DNA of 64,000 nt from Porphyromonas sp. oral taxon 275 (GTDB lineage: Bacteria; Bacteroidota; Bacteroidia; Bacteroidales; Porphyromonadaceae). Below the pieces are notes generated by a model that was not told where the DNA came from, ran no database searches, and was given only the letters and a program-made list of their open reading frames with translations. Location of the stretch: positions 1,426,001 to 1,490,000 of the forward strand of contig NZ_CP072333.1 of the NCBI RefSeq assembly GCF_018127745.1, given 5' to 3'. The translations under genes and the position numbers were made by a program. Positions 16,165-24,740 of the stretch are shown piece after piece. Positions within the stretch are counted from its first letter, which is position 1. Each line of letters begins with the position of its first letter.

Positions 16165-17715
16165 ATGCGCCCCCTCCTCACCCTCCTACTCCTCTGCGCT
16201 CTGCCCCTGGCTGCCCACGTGCGGCATGAGGGACTGCGCACCGCCAAGCAGCTCGAGCAGCGAGGCGGCGCCGTCTGCGTCCTGGTGCGCGACCTCGAGA
16301 CGGACTCCCTGCTCGTGGACTGGCGCTCGAGGCAGGACTTCTGCCCTGCCTCTCTGACCAAGATCCCCACGACGGCAGCCTTCCTCGCCCTACGGGGTGC
16401 AGACTACCGCTTCCGTATGCCGCTACTGCTGGATGGCGTGCAGCAGGGCGAGACCTTCCAGGGGCGACTCATCGTACAGGCCTCGGGCGACCCCTCCCTC
16501 GGCTCGCACTACGTCCCCGAGCGCACGCGTCTGCTGCAGCAGCTCGGCGAGCTGCTCCGCCAGCGCGGCATACGCCACTTCACGGGCGGCATACAGCTCC
16601 AGCTGCGGAACCTCCCCGAGCCCGCCTACGGCGTACACTGGCTGGAGGAGGATCTAGACAGCTACTACGGAGCCCCCGTCTCGGGCTGCAACATCGGCGA
16701 CAACTATGCCGACCTCTACCTCTCCAGCGACAGCGAGGGCGCCGCAGCGGACTACGACCTTGCCTCCGTCTCCCTACCGAGCAGCTCAGGGCTCGAGCTG
16801 AGCAGCCGCACCAGCGTCAGCTCACAGATCAGCCCCGCGGGGGACAGCGTCTACCTCTCGGGGCAGATACGCCCAGGCCTCATGCGTCGCTACCAGCGTA
16901 TGCCGCTCTCGAGCCCCGCACACTACGCCGCTCTATGGCTCAGCGAAGGCCTGCAGCAGCGCGGCATCAGCTTCGGCGAAGCACCTCGCCTCGACTACGA
17001 CCGCCAGACGGCAGGCGATACCCTCGGCGTCTACGAGTCACTGCCGGCCGACACGCTGGTACGCATCACCAACTTCCGCAGCGCCAATGTCTACGCCGAG
17101 GCCCTAGCCTACCACCTCAACCGCCCCGAGGAGCGTCCCGAGGGCCTACCCAAGGGCGTGCTGCGCTACTGGACGGATCGGCTCAAGCTCGACAGACGCT
17201 CGCTAGATCTACGTGACGGCTCGGGCCTCAGCCGCTCGGGACGCCTCCAGCCGCAGGCTCTAGAGCAGATCCTGCGCTGCGTATGGCAGGACAGCACGCT
17301 GCGCGAGCCCTTCCTCTACAGCCTCCCACGTGCGGGCTACGAGGGCTCGGTACGTAGTCTCACCCTCCGCCCCGAGATCACGGCCCAGGTCAAGAGCGGC
17401 TCGCTGCGCGGCGTACGCGGCTATGCGGGCTACCTCGAGCATGAGGGACGCTGGTACAGCATCGTCTACATCGCCAACGGCATAGGGGCTGAGGCCGCGC
17501 GCCAGGGCTTCATCCAGACGGCCAACGAGCTCTTCTATCCCCCTGCCCCAGCGGCCACGAAGCACAAGGCGGACAGGCACGCCACCAGCGCCAAGGCAGG
17601 GGCGAAGAAGTCCCGCAGCAGCTCGGCCAAGGCTACTAAGGGCAAGGCAGCGAAGGCTAAGCCCACGAAGGCCGCCGCCAGCAAAGCCTCCCGTAAGGGC
17701 AAGGGCAAGCGCTAG
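16165..17715 (+). CDS. dacB: D-alanyl-D-alanine carboxypeptidase, PBP4 (DacB) type, with basic tail
   Basis: This 516-residue S13-family penicillin-binding protein trims or cleaves peptidoglycan cross-bridges in the periplasm. The ATG at 16165 gives a signal peptide (LLTLLLLCALPLAAH). Active-site motifs are PASLTK (SxxK, about residues 60-65), RSANVYAE (SxN) and QVKSG (KTG box). The last 55 residues (17548-17712) are almost entirely Lys, Ala, Ser, Thr and Arg in short repeats such as KAAKAKPTKAAASK. This resembles a histone H1 tail and is not part of the family. The tail could bind teichoic-like or nucleic polyanions or LPS; its function is unknown. A hairpin follows the stop. Confidence 0.9.
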   Translation: MRPLLTLLLLCALPLAAHVRHEGLRTAKQLEQRGGAVCVLVRDLETDSLLVDWRSRQDFCPASLTKIPTTAAFLALRGADYRFRMPLLLDGVQQGETFQGRLIVQASGDPSLGSHYVPERTRLLQQLGELLRQRGIRHFTGGIQLQLRNLPEPAYGVHWLEEDLDSYYGAPVSGCNIGDNYADLYLSSDSEGAAADYDLASVSLPSSSGLELSSRTSVSSQISPAGDSVYLSGQIRPGLMRRYQRMPLSSPAHYAALWLSEGLQQRGISFGEAPRLDYDRQTAGDTLGVYESLPADTLVRITNFRSANVYAEALAYHLNRPEERPEGLPKGVLRYWTDRLKLDRRSLDLRDGSGLSRSGRLQPQALEQILRCVWQDSTLREPFLYSLPRAGYEGSVRSLTLRPEITAQVKSGSLRGVRGYAGYLEHEGRWYSIVYIANGIGAEAARQGFIQTANELFYPPAPAATKHKADRHATSAKAGAKKSRSSSAKATKGKAAKAKPTKAAASKASRKGKGKR

Positions 17716-17737
17716 AGCACCACGTCCCCAAAGCAAT

Positions 17738-17773
17738 CAGGCCCCTCACTCCGTGATCGGGGTGAGGGGCCTG
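17738..17773. terminator. Hairpin terminator between dacB and ncRNA
   Basis: CAGGCCCCTCAC pairs perfectly with GTGAGGGGCCTG. It can end dacB on the plus strand and the candidate ncRNA on the minus strand, although neither side has a strong T run. Confidence 0.6.
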
Positions 17774-17799
17774 AGCTATGGGGGAGCCACGAGTGGATT

Positions 17800-17980
17800 G
17801 AGCGAAAACTCCTATGAACAGGATTTGAGCTCCTGCCTACCTTTGTAATCTACCGCTCTCCCCGAGGGGAGAATGAGCCGCGGCCCATTGTAGCTCGCCA
17901 TTGGTAGGTAGGTTGACTCGGTTTTCAATGTTGTACGTTGAGTTTCCCTATCGACAACGTGGCTCTTTGAGTCTTTTCCT
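17800..17980 (-). ncRNA. Candidate rod-shaped structured RNA (6S-like?)
   Basis: No protein gene fits here, yet the minus strand has a TAACTTTG promoter at 17985-17992 followed by a nested set of stems. GAAAA+CTC (17978-17969) pairs with GAG+TTTTC (17811-17804). CCTACCT (17912-17906) pairs with AGGTAGG (17842-17836). TCTCCCC pairs with GGGGAGA at 17857-17872. A side hairpin ACGTTG/CAACGT lies near the 5' end. A rod of about 180 nt recalls 6S RNA, but I cannot confirm the family. The segment 17786-17866 also has weak tRNA-like features that do not form a valid cloverleaf. Confidence 0.45.
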
Positions 17981-17984
17981 ACGA

Positions 17985-17992
17985 CAAAGTTA
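17985..17992 (-). promoter_or_regulatory. Bacteroidetes -7 element of candidate ncRNA
   Basis: The minus strand reads TAACTTTG in an AT-rich island, immediately before the first stem of the candidate RNA. Confidence 0.55.
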
Positions 17993-18123
17993 AGATTTAT
18001 ATACAAAGAAAGCAAGCCCCCTTCCGCGGGGCGCTTTGCCTAGCTGTTTTGCGCTTTGCCCCTAGGGCTCAGCCCGCATCCCTTAGCCCTCGAGCACGCT
18101 TGTCCCATCGAGGCCGAGCCGTG

Positions 18124-18210
18124 CTGAGAGATATCCATCAGCGCCCTGAGGGACGTCTGTCAGCCGCTTGAGGGATATCAGTCAGCAGAGCACAGGGATA
18201 TCCATCAACG
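18124..18210. repeat. Quadruple 22-bp palindrome cluster 3
   Basis: Units start at 18126, 18148, 18170 and 18193 (steps 22, 22, 23). Cores are GATATC, GACGTC, GATATC and GATATC. Confidence 0.9.
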
Positions 18211-18274
18211 AGGCGAGGCTTAGGACGGCGCTTCGCAAGCCTCTTGAGCCGCCTCGCCACCAGACGAAGGTCAG

Positions 18275-18348
18275 CAGGCGGAGGACCTGCTGGGAGCAGG
18301 CCAAGCGTCGCCTCGGATGGGCGCAAAAAGCAGTGCCGAGCGCAGCCT
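18275..18348. repeat. 74-bp dispersed block, copy A
   Basis: About four-fifths identical, without gaps, to 24569-24642. Both copies begin about 65 bp after a quadruple palindrome cluster. The block starts CAGGCGGAG and contains GCCTCGGATGG and AAAAGCAG. Confidence 0.75.
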
Positions 18349-18478
18349 AGGCCGCCTCGGCACTTTTCTTCGCAGCAGATTAAACCTTCGCCCCGCTCAG
18401 GCATCCAAGTTTTATCCTTTTGCATGCTATCGCCTCGGGTAGCGGCACCAAGACACATCCTTAATAGATATAGAGTAT

Positions 18479-19675
18479 ATGACCCACAGACGTATCGTCA
18501 TCACCTCGCTCAGCCTCGCCCTAGTGGGGCTGCTGGGGCTCAGCGCCTGCGGCGGCTCGGGAGAGCAAGCCCAGCAAGGCGCCCAAGGCGCGCCCGAGCT
18601 ACCCGTCCGCACCCTCGCCAGCAGTGACTTCTCCGTAGACAACAGCTACCCTGCCGTCATCCGTGGGGAGGATGACGCCGAGATCCGCCCCAAGGTCTCT
18701 GGCTTCATCACCAAGGTCCTCGTCAGCGAGGGGCAGGCCGTCCGCCCCGGGCAAGCCCTCTTCCAGCTCGACGACGTCACCTATCGCGCGGCCGTCAATC
18801 AGGCTGCCGCCAGCCTCTCCAGTGCCGAGGCTACCCTCTCCACCGCTCAGCTCAACGAGCGCAACAGCAAGGAGCTGCTCGCCAAGAACATCATCAGCAC
18901 GAGTGCCTACGAGGAGGTCGCCAACGCCCTGAGGAGTGCCACCGCTGGCGTGGCCGTAGCGAAGGCCAACCTCACGGCCGCACGCGAGAACCTCTCCTTC
19001 TGCACCGTCTCCAGCCCCGTGGCGGGTGTCGTCGGCTCGATCAACTACCGTGTCGGGAACCTCGTCAGCCCGCAGAGCGCCCAGGCACTGACCCAGGTGT
19101 CCAATACCAAGCAGGCCTTCGTCTACTTCTCCCTCTCGGAGCGCGAGCTGCGCTCCTATACGGGGGGCCAGGTCTCGGGCGACCTCACGACGCTCTTCCC
19201 CAAGGTACGCCTTACGCTAGCCGACGGCAGCAGCTACCCCGAGGAGGGTACGGTGAAGGGCGTCAGCGGCGTCATCGACCGCACGACGGGCTCGGTGACG
19301 CTGCGCGTAGACTTCCCCAACGCCTCAGGCCAGCTGCGTAGCGGGGGCGTCGGCACGGTACATCTACCCGCCCGCACGACGGCGGCGATCCTCGTCCCCC
19401 AGTCGGCGACGGTGGAGATGCTGCACAAGAAGTTCGTCTACACACTGGGCTCGGACGGCAAGGTGAAGTTCACCGAGATCACGGTCAGCCCCTACGACGA
19501 CGGGCAGAGCTATACCGTGACCTCGGGGCTCAAGGTCGGCGATCGCATCGTCACGGCAGGGACGACGACACTACGTGAAGGTATGGAGATCAAGGCCCTG
19601 AGCGAAGCCGAATACGCGGCACGCCAGGAGGCGATCCAGAAGCAGATGATGGGCGGCGGCGCCCAGCGTAAATAA
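18479..19675 (+). CDS. RND efflux periplasmic adaptor lipoprotein (AcrA/MexA type)
   Basis: This 398-residue membrane fusion protein has a lipoprotein signal (LLGLSACGG, Cys near residue 24). A split lipoyl domain is visible (ISGFITK-type VSGFITKVLVSEGQAVRPGQALFQLD at the N side), then an alpha-helical hairpin rich in Ala/Ser (about residues 100-165), beta-barrel and membrane-proximal domains. It bridges the inner-membrane pump encoded 21 bp downstream and the TolC-like channel in the same operon. Substrates of such pumps include detergents, bile salts and antibiotics; the specificity here cannot be read from sequence. No regulator gene is adjacent. Confidence 0.92.
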   Translation: MTHRRIVITSLSLALVGLLGLSACGGSGEQAQQGAQGAPELPVRTLASSDFSVDNSYPAVIRGEDDAEIRPKVSGFITKVLVSEGQAVRPGQALFQLDDVTYRAAVNQAAASLSSAEATLSTAQLNERNSKELLAKNIISTSAYEEVANALRSATAGVAVAKANLTAARENLSFCTVSSPVAGVVGSINYRVGNLVSPQSAQALTQVSNTKQAFVYFSLSERELRSYTGGQVSGDLTTLFPKVRLTLADGSSYPEEGTVKGVSGVIDRTTGSVTLRVDFPNASGQLRSGGVGTVHLPARTTAAILVPQSATVEMLHKKFVYTLGSDGKVKFTEITVSPYDDGQSYTVTSGLKVGDRIVTAGTTTLREGMEIKALSEAEYAARQEAIQKQMMGGGAQRK

Positions 19676-19696
19676 GGGTACGATAGCGACTAGACT

Positions 19697-22600
19697 ATGA
19701 ACCTCACTAGATTCATCCAGCGGCCCGTCCTCTCCACGGTGATCTCGATCTTCATCGTGATCCTCGGGGTCATCGGCCTGCTGCAGCTGCCGATCGAGCA
19801 GTACCCCAACATCGCTCCGCCCACCGTCCAGGTGTCGACCGCCTACGCAGGGGCCGATGCCCAGACCGTACTGAACTCAGTGATCGCCCCCCTCGAGGAG
19901 CAGATCAATGGCGTAGAGGGCATGACCTACATGACCTCTACGGCGACCAACTCAGGGGGCGCGCAGATCACCGTCTACTTCCGCGAGGGTACAGACCCCG
20001 ATATGGCGGCCGTCAACGTGCAGAACCGCGTGCAGCAGGCGCAGGCCCTCCTGCCTGCCGACGTCGTGCGCGTCGGGGTGACGACGCAGAAGCGCCAGTC
20101 CAGCATGCTTCTCGTCTACTCCCTGAGCAGCACGGATGGACGCTACGACGCGGAGTTCCTGGCCAACTACGCCGACATCAACATCATCCCCTCGATGAAG
20201 CGCGTGCAGGGTGTGGGCTCAGCCAATACCTTCAGCCAGTCCACCTACGCCATGCGTCTGTGGCTCGACCCCGATAAGATGCGCGCCTACGGCCTTATCC
20301 CCTCGGACGTCTCGGCGATACTCTCAGCGCAGAACTTCGAGGCTGCGCCCGGGAGCCTCGGCGAGTCAGGCGACCGCACCTACGAGTACACGCTGCGCTA
20401 CAAGGGGCGTCTCAAGGAGCTGAGCGAGTACGAGAACGTCATCCTACGCTCCGACGAGGCCGGCGGTATCATCCGCCTCAAGGACGTGGCCAAGGTAGAG
20501 CTTGGCTCCCTCAGCTACGGCTCCAACTCCAAGCTCAACGGCCATCCCGCCGTCTCGGGGATGGTCACTCAGATCGCGGGCTCCAATGCCAACGACATCG
20601 TCCGCGATATCAAGGCACAGCTCAAGGAGCTAGAGAAGGACTTCCCTCCCGGTATGGAGATCCAGTACGTCGTGGACGTCACGGACTTCCTCCAGGCCTC
20701 GATCGAGCACGTCATCCAGACGCTGCTGGAGGCCTTCCTCCTGGTCTTCATCGTGGTCTACCTCTTCCTGCAGGACCTGCGCTCCACGCTGATCCCCGCT
20801 ATCGCCGTACCAGTGTCGCTGGTGGGTACCTTCTTTGTGCTGAACCTCTTCGGCTTCTCGCTCAACCTCCTCACGCTCTCGGCGCTGGTGCTCGCCATCG
20901 CTATTGTAGTGGATGACGCCATCGTAGTCGTGGAGGCCGTGCATGCCAAGCTCGACGAGGGCTACCAGTCGGCGCGGCAGGCTAGCATCGATGCCATGCA
21001 CGAGATCTCAGGGGCCATCATCTCCATCACGCTGGTGATGGCGGCGGTCTTCGTACCCGTGTCCTTCATCTCGGGCATCAGTGGGGCCTTCTTCCGCGAG
21101 TTCGGGATCACGATGGCCATCGCTATTGTGATCTCGGCGGTGAACGCCCTGACGCTGAGCCCCGCCCTGTGCGCGCTCCTGCTGCGAGCCCACACCGACC
21201 ACGAGGGGAAGAAGCTCAACTTCGTCAAGCGCTTCCATCTGGCCTTCAACACCGCCTACGATCGACACGTGCAGCGCCCCTATGAGCGCTTCGTCCGCTT
21301 CTTCACGGGGCACAAGGTCAGCGCGGCTGTCCTCGTCGTGGTGAGCATCCTCACGACGGGCTACTTCATGATGACGACCAGCAGTGAGCTCGTCCCCAGC
21401 GAGGACACGGGCTCCGTGATGGTCGCCGTCTCCACGCCGGCGGGGACGAGCCGCGAGAAGACTGAGGCGCTACTGGCTAAGGTCGCCAAGGTCGCCGAAG
21501 CCCAGGAGGGCGTCTCGAAGGTAATGCAGATCTCGGGCTTCAGCTTTATGGGTGGGAGCGGGTCGAACTATGCCTCCATGTTCATCAACATGAAGCCCTT
21601 CGACGAGCGCAGCGCTACGGCGGCCGCCGTAGCGCGCACGCTGATGGCCTACGGCGCTACGCTCCCCGACGCGACCGTGATAGCTATGACCCCGCCGATG
21701 ATCCCTGGCTACGGGATGTCCTCGGGCGTATCACTGACGATGCTCGACCGTACGGGCGGCTCGCTGGACAAGTTCTTCAGCGAGACGCAGAAGTTCCTCG
21801 GCGCGCTCAACGCCCGTCCCGAGGTGGCCTACGCCATGACGCAGTACAATGCTAGCTACCCGCAGTACCTCATCGATGTGGACGTGGCGGCCGCGATGCG
21901 TAGCGGCACGACGCCTCAGGCCATCCTCGCCACGCTGCAGGGCTACTTCGGTGGGATGTACGTCTCCAATTTTAATAGCTACGGCAAGCTCTACCGTGTC
22001 CTCCTGCAGACTGCCCCTGAGGAGCGCCTCGATATCAATGCCCTATCCAGCATCTACGTACGCACGGGGAGCGGGGAGATGGCACCCATCACCAGCTTCA
22101 TCACGACGGAGAAGGTCTACGGCCCTGCGAGCATCAGCCGCTTCAACCTCTACACCTCGATCGACGTGATGGCTGCTCCCGCCCCAGGCTACGCTACGGG
22201 GGACGTCCTCAAGGCGATCTCTGAGGTCTCAGCCCAGACGCTGCCCGCAGGCTACGGCTACGACTATACGGGGCTGACGCGCTCCGAGCAGGAGTCCTCC
22301 GATACGACGACGCTGATCTTCGGCCTCTGTCTGCTCTTCGTCTACCTCATCCTGAGCGCTCAGTACGAGAGCTACGTGCTGCCGCTGTCGGTCATCCTGT
22401 CCATCCCCTTCGGCCTCTTCGGCTCCTACCTCTTCGTGCAGCTCTTCGGCCACACCAATAATATCTACACGCAGATCGCTCTGATCATGCTCATTGGGCT
22501 GCTGGCGAAGAACGCTATCCTCATCGTAGAGTTCGCCGTCGAGCGCCGCCAGCGTGGCCTCAGCATCTACGAGGCTGCCATCCAGGGTGCTGTAGCGCGT

Positions 22601-22846
22601 CTCCGACCCATCCTCATGACCTCGCTGGCGATGATCATCGGGCTGCTCCCGCTGATGTTCGCCTCGGGCGTCGGCGCCAACGGCAACTCTACGCTCGGCG
22701 CTACCACCGTGGGTGGGATGCTCATCGGGATGGTGCTGCAGATCTTCGTCGTCCCCACGCTCTTTGTCATCTTCCAGTACCTCCAGGAGCGCATCAAGCC
22801 TCTGGAGCCCAAGGAACCCAATACGCTCGCTCATGAAGAAGCTTAG
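19697..22846 (+). CDS. RND multidrug efflux pump, AcrB/MexB (HAE1) type
   Basis: This 1049-residue HAE1-family pump is full length for the family. It starts with the typical MNLTRFIQRPVLSTVISI, then helix 1. Helix 4 contains the paired Asp of the proton relay (LAIAIVVDDAIVVVEA). There are two large porter loops, the GxLP-type mid-region and a C-terminal FFVPTLF-like VVPTLFVIFQ. It takes substrates from the periplasm or outer leaflet and exchanges them for protons. The outer-membrane factor gene overlaps its 3' end by 14 bp, so the three genes form one operon. Confidence 0.95.
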   Translation: MNLTRFIQRPVLSTVISIFIVILGVIGLLQLPIEQYPNIAPPTVQVSTAYAGADAQTVLNSVIAPLEEQINGVEGMTYMTSTATNSGGAQITVYFREGTDPDMAAVNVQNRVQQAQALLPADVVRVGVTTQKRQSSMLLVYSLSSTDGRYDAEFLANYADINIIPSMKRVQGVGSANTFSQSTYAMRLWLDPDKMRAYGLIPSDVSAILSAQNFEAAPGSLGESGDRTYEYTLRYKGRLKELSEYENVILRSDEAGGIIRLKDVAKVELGSLSYGSNSKLNGHPAVSGMVTQIAGSNANDIVRDIKAQLKELEKDFPPGMEIQYVVDVTDFLQASIEHVIQTLLEAFLLVFIVVYLFLQDLRSTLIPAIAVPVSLVGTFFVLNLFGFSLNLLTLSALVLAIAIVVDDAIVVVEAVHAKLDEGYQSARQASIDAMHEISGAIISITLVMAAVFVPVSFISGISGAFFREFGITMAIAIVISAVNALTLSPALCALLLRAHTDHEGKKLNFVKRFHLAFNTAYDRHVQRPYERFVRFFTGHKVSAAVLVVVSILTTGYFMMTTSSELVPSEDTGSVMVAVSTPAGTSREKTEALLAKVAKVAEAQEGVSKVMQISGFSFMGGSGSNYASMFINMKPFDERSATAAAVARTLMAYGATLPDATVIAMTPPMIPGYGMSSGVSLTMLDRTGGSLDKFFSETQKFLGALNARPEVAYAMTQYNASYPQYLIDVDVAAAMRSGTTPQAILATLQGYFGGMYVSNFNSYGKLYRVLLQTAPEERLDINALSSIYVRTGSGEMAPITSFITTEKVYGPASISRFNLYTSIDVMAAPAPGYATGDVLKAISEVSAQTLPAGYGYDYTGLTRSEQESSDTTTLIFGLCLLFVYLILSAQYESYVLPLSVILSIPFGLFGSYLFVQLFGHTNNIYTQIALIMLIGLLAKNAILIVEFAVERRQRGLSIYEAAIQGAVARLRPILMTSLAMIIGLLPLMFASGVGANGNSTLGATTVGGMLIGMVLQIFVVPTLFVIFQYLQERIKPLEPKEPNTLAHEEA

Positions 22847-24233
22847 CCATAGCCTCCTCCCCTGCCTAGGGCTCACGCTCGCCCTCTCCAGCTGCGGCAT
22901 CTACTCCCGCTACCAGCGCCCCACGGGGATCACTACCGAGGTCTACCGCACAGACCAAGCGGTGCTGGCCTCGGCGGATAGCAGCACCAGCCTCGGGCGC
23001 CTGCCCTGGCGCGGGCTCTTCACCGACCCGCAGCTCCAGCAGCTCATAGAGGAGGCGCTGCGGCAGAATGTCGACCTACAGACGGCTGCCCTCTCGGTGC
23101 GTCAGGCCGAGGCGCAGCTAAAGGCCGCACGCCTCTCCTTCTTCCCCAGCCTCAGCCTCGCCCCCAGCGTCAGCACCCGCAAGAGCGAAGGTGCCGACGC
23201 CACGCACAGCTACGAGCTGCCCGTACAGGCAAGCTGGCAGGTGGACCTCTTCGGCGCGCTGCTCAATGCCTCACGCAGCAGCCAGGCACAGCTGCTGCGG
23301 GCCCAGGAGTACCAGCGCCTCGTCCAGAGCCGCCTCATCGCCAGCGTCGCCAATGGCTACTACACGCTGCTGATGCTCGACCGTCAGCTCGCCCTCAGCC
23401 AGGAGGCTGCTGGGCTCGCCCAGCGCACCCTCGAGGTGATGCAGGCGCAGAAGGAGCACGGCCGCGCCCTCGAGTCCGCCGTCCAGTCGGCACGTGCGGC
23501 GCTCCATCAGGTGCAGGCCAGCCTCCCCGAGATCAAGCGCCAGCGCATCGCAGCCGAGAACAGCCTAGCGCTGCTCCTAGGCCAGTCCCCCCGCAGCTAC
23601 GAGCGCAGCACGCTGGAGGCACAGAGGCTGCCCGAGCAGCTCTCCGTCGGGCTGCCCGTCCAGCTCCTCAGTCAGCGCCCCGATGTACGTGTGGCGGAGC
23701 TGGCTCTGGCCAGCTGCTACTATCAGACGAATGCCGCCCGCTCAGCCCTCTACCCCACGCTCAGCATCAGCGGCAGCCTCGGCTGGGTCGGTAGCCTCGG
23801 GCAGGCGGTGGCGAACCCCATGCGTCTGGTCAGCTCTGCCGTCGGTGCGCTGGCGCAGCCCATCTTCGCCCGCGGTCGGCTTGTGGCGGGGCTTCGCGTA
23901 GCCCAGGCGGAGCAGGAGAAGGCCCTCCTAGCCTTCCAGCAGAGCCTCCTCTCGGCAGGGGCTGAGGTCAGCAATGCCCTAGCCCTCTACGAGGCCTCCA
24001 CCGAGCGTGTCGCCGAGGAGGCCAAGCAGATCGAGAGCCTCAAGGCCAATGTCGCCATCACGGAGGAACTCTTCCGCTCGGGCCGCAGCAGCTCCTACCT
24101 CGAGGTCATCAGCGCCCAGCAATCGCTCCTGCAGGCTCAGCTGACGGAGGTACGTGACCGCTTCTCCCGCATGCAGGCCGTGGTGAACCTCTACAATGCC
24201 CTCGGAGGCGGCGCCGACACGGAGAAGCCTTAG
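22833..24233 (+). CDS. RND efflux outer-membrane lipoprotein (OprM/NodT type)
   Basis: This 466-residue TolC-superfamily channel starts at the ATG at 22833, which gives a lipoprotein signal (LTLALSSCG). Two OEP repeats with long Gln/Ala-rich helices follow; the LLSQRPDVRVAE motif in the middle and the YLEVISAQQSLLQAQL segment near the end are characteristic of the NodT family. It forms the trimeric outer-membrane exit of the pump. Its start lies inside the pump gene, 14 bp before that stop. A strong terminator follows at 24256-24325. Confidence 0.92.
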   Translation: MKKLSHSLLPCLGLTLALSSCGIYSRYQRPTGITTEVYRTDQAVLASADSSTSLGRLPWRGLFTDPQLQQLIEEALRQNVDLQTAALSVRQAEAQLKAARLSFFPSLSLAPSVSTRKSEGADATHSYELPVQASWQVDLFGALLNASRSSQAQLLRAQEYQRLVQSRLIASVANGYYTLLMLDRQLALSQEAAGLAQRTLEVMQAQKEHGRALESAVQSARAALHQVQASLPEIKRQRIAAENSLALLLGQSPRSYERSTLEAQRLPEQLSVGLPVQLLSQRPDVRVAELALASCYYQTNAARSALYPTLSISGSLGWVGSLGQAVANPMRLVSSAVGALAQPIFARGRLVAGLRVAQAEQEKALLAFQQSLLSAGAEVSNALALYEASTERVAEEAKQIESLKANVAITEELFRSGRSSSYLEVISAQQSLLQAQLTEVRDRFSRMQAVVNLYNALGGGADTEKP

Positions 24234-24255
24234 CCTCCCCGAGCCCTATACGCGG

Positions 24256-24325
24256 CATCGCCCGCACGGCACTCAGCCCGCTCTACTAGAGCGACGATGA
24301 GCGCCGTGCGGGCGATGTCTTTTTA
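24256..24325 (+). terminator. Terminator of the RND efflux operon
   Basis: A perfect 15-bp stem (24256-24270 with 24303-24317) with a 32-nt loop is followed by TCTTTTTA. Confidence 0.85.
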
Positions 24326-24416
24326 TATTGCTAGCTAGGGAGCTCCGTCCCCTTCCTTAGCCCTCGCGGGACGAAGGGTATGCTCTCGGCAAGCTCCAGC
24401 CCAAGCCTCGCCCGAG

Positions 24417-24503
24417 CTGAGAGATATCCATCAGCCCACTGAGAGACGTCCGTCAGGAGGCTGAGGGATAGCAGTCAGCGCCGCTCAGGGATATCCCTCA
24501 GCT
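24417..24503. repeat. Quadruple 22-bp palindrome cluster 4
   Basis: Units start at 24419, 24441, 24463 and 24486 (steps 22, 22, 23). Cores are GATATC, GACGTC, GATAGC and GATATC. Confidence 0.9.
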
Positions 24504-24568
24504 CGGGGAGCCCTTAGGAGAGTGTACCCCGAGCCACTCGAGACGCCGATCTGAGGGACAAGGCGAGG

Positions 24569-24642
24569 CAGGCGGAGAGCCCGCTGGGAGCAAGCCGAGC
24601 ACGGCCTCGGATGGAGGCTAAAAGCAGGGGCGAGCGCCGCCT
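24569..24642. repeat. 74-bp dispersed block, copy B
   Basis: Ungapped partner of 18275-18348, with about 14 differences by eye. It starts 66 bp after cluster 4, the same spacing as copy A after cluster 3. Confidence 0.75.
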
Positions 24643-24675
24643 GGACGAGCCGTGGTGTATTCTGAGAATTATTTC

Positions 24676-24683
24676 TACCTTTG
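24676..24683 (+). promoter_or_regulatory. Bacteroidetes -7 element of clpP
   Basis: TACCTTTG, 58 bp before the clpP ATG, in an AT-rich patch. Confidence 0.75.
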
Positions 24684-24740
24684 TTAATAGGAGGGCAGAC
24701 AGATAGCTACCCTCCTGAAGCTATCACCCTAAGACAGATA

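Larger units (their letters stand above)
17716..18478. other. Intergenic region dacB / RND operon
   Basis: This stretch holds a two-way hairpin (17738-17773), a candidate minus-strand ncRNA (17800-17980) with its promoter, a quadruple palindrome cluster (18124-18210), a 74-bp repeat block (18275-18348) and a terminator-like hairpin near 18332-18368. A loose match TATCCTTTTG at 18414-18423 could be the RND operon promoter. Confidence 0.6.
24234..24740. other. Intergenic region RND operon / clpP
   Basis: This stretch holds the efflux operon terminator (24256-24325), a quadruple palindrome cluster (24417-24503), the second copy of the 74-bp block (24569-24642) and the clpP promoter (24676-24683). 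Confidence 0.65.

Noticed and set aside
17838..17845. TACCTTTG on the plus strand
   Set aside because: It coincides with a paired stem of the minus-strand candidate RNA and has no gene downstream for over 600 bp.
17786..17866. tRNA-like features on the minus strand (GGTAGGC, CAGGA-GCTCAAA-TCCTG, GGGGAG/CTCCCC), faintly like a selenocysteine tRNA
   Set aside because: No T arm with GTTCGA, a C at position 33 and no consistent D stem; the segment fits better inside the rod-shaped RNA.
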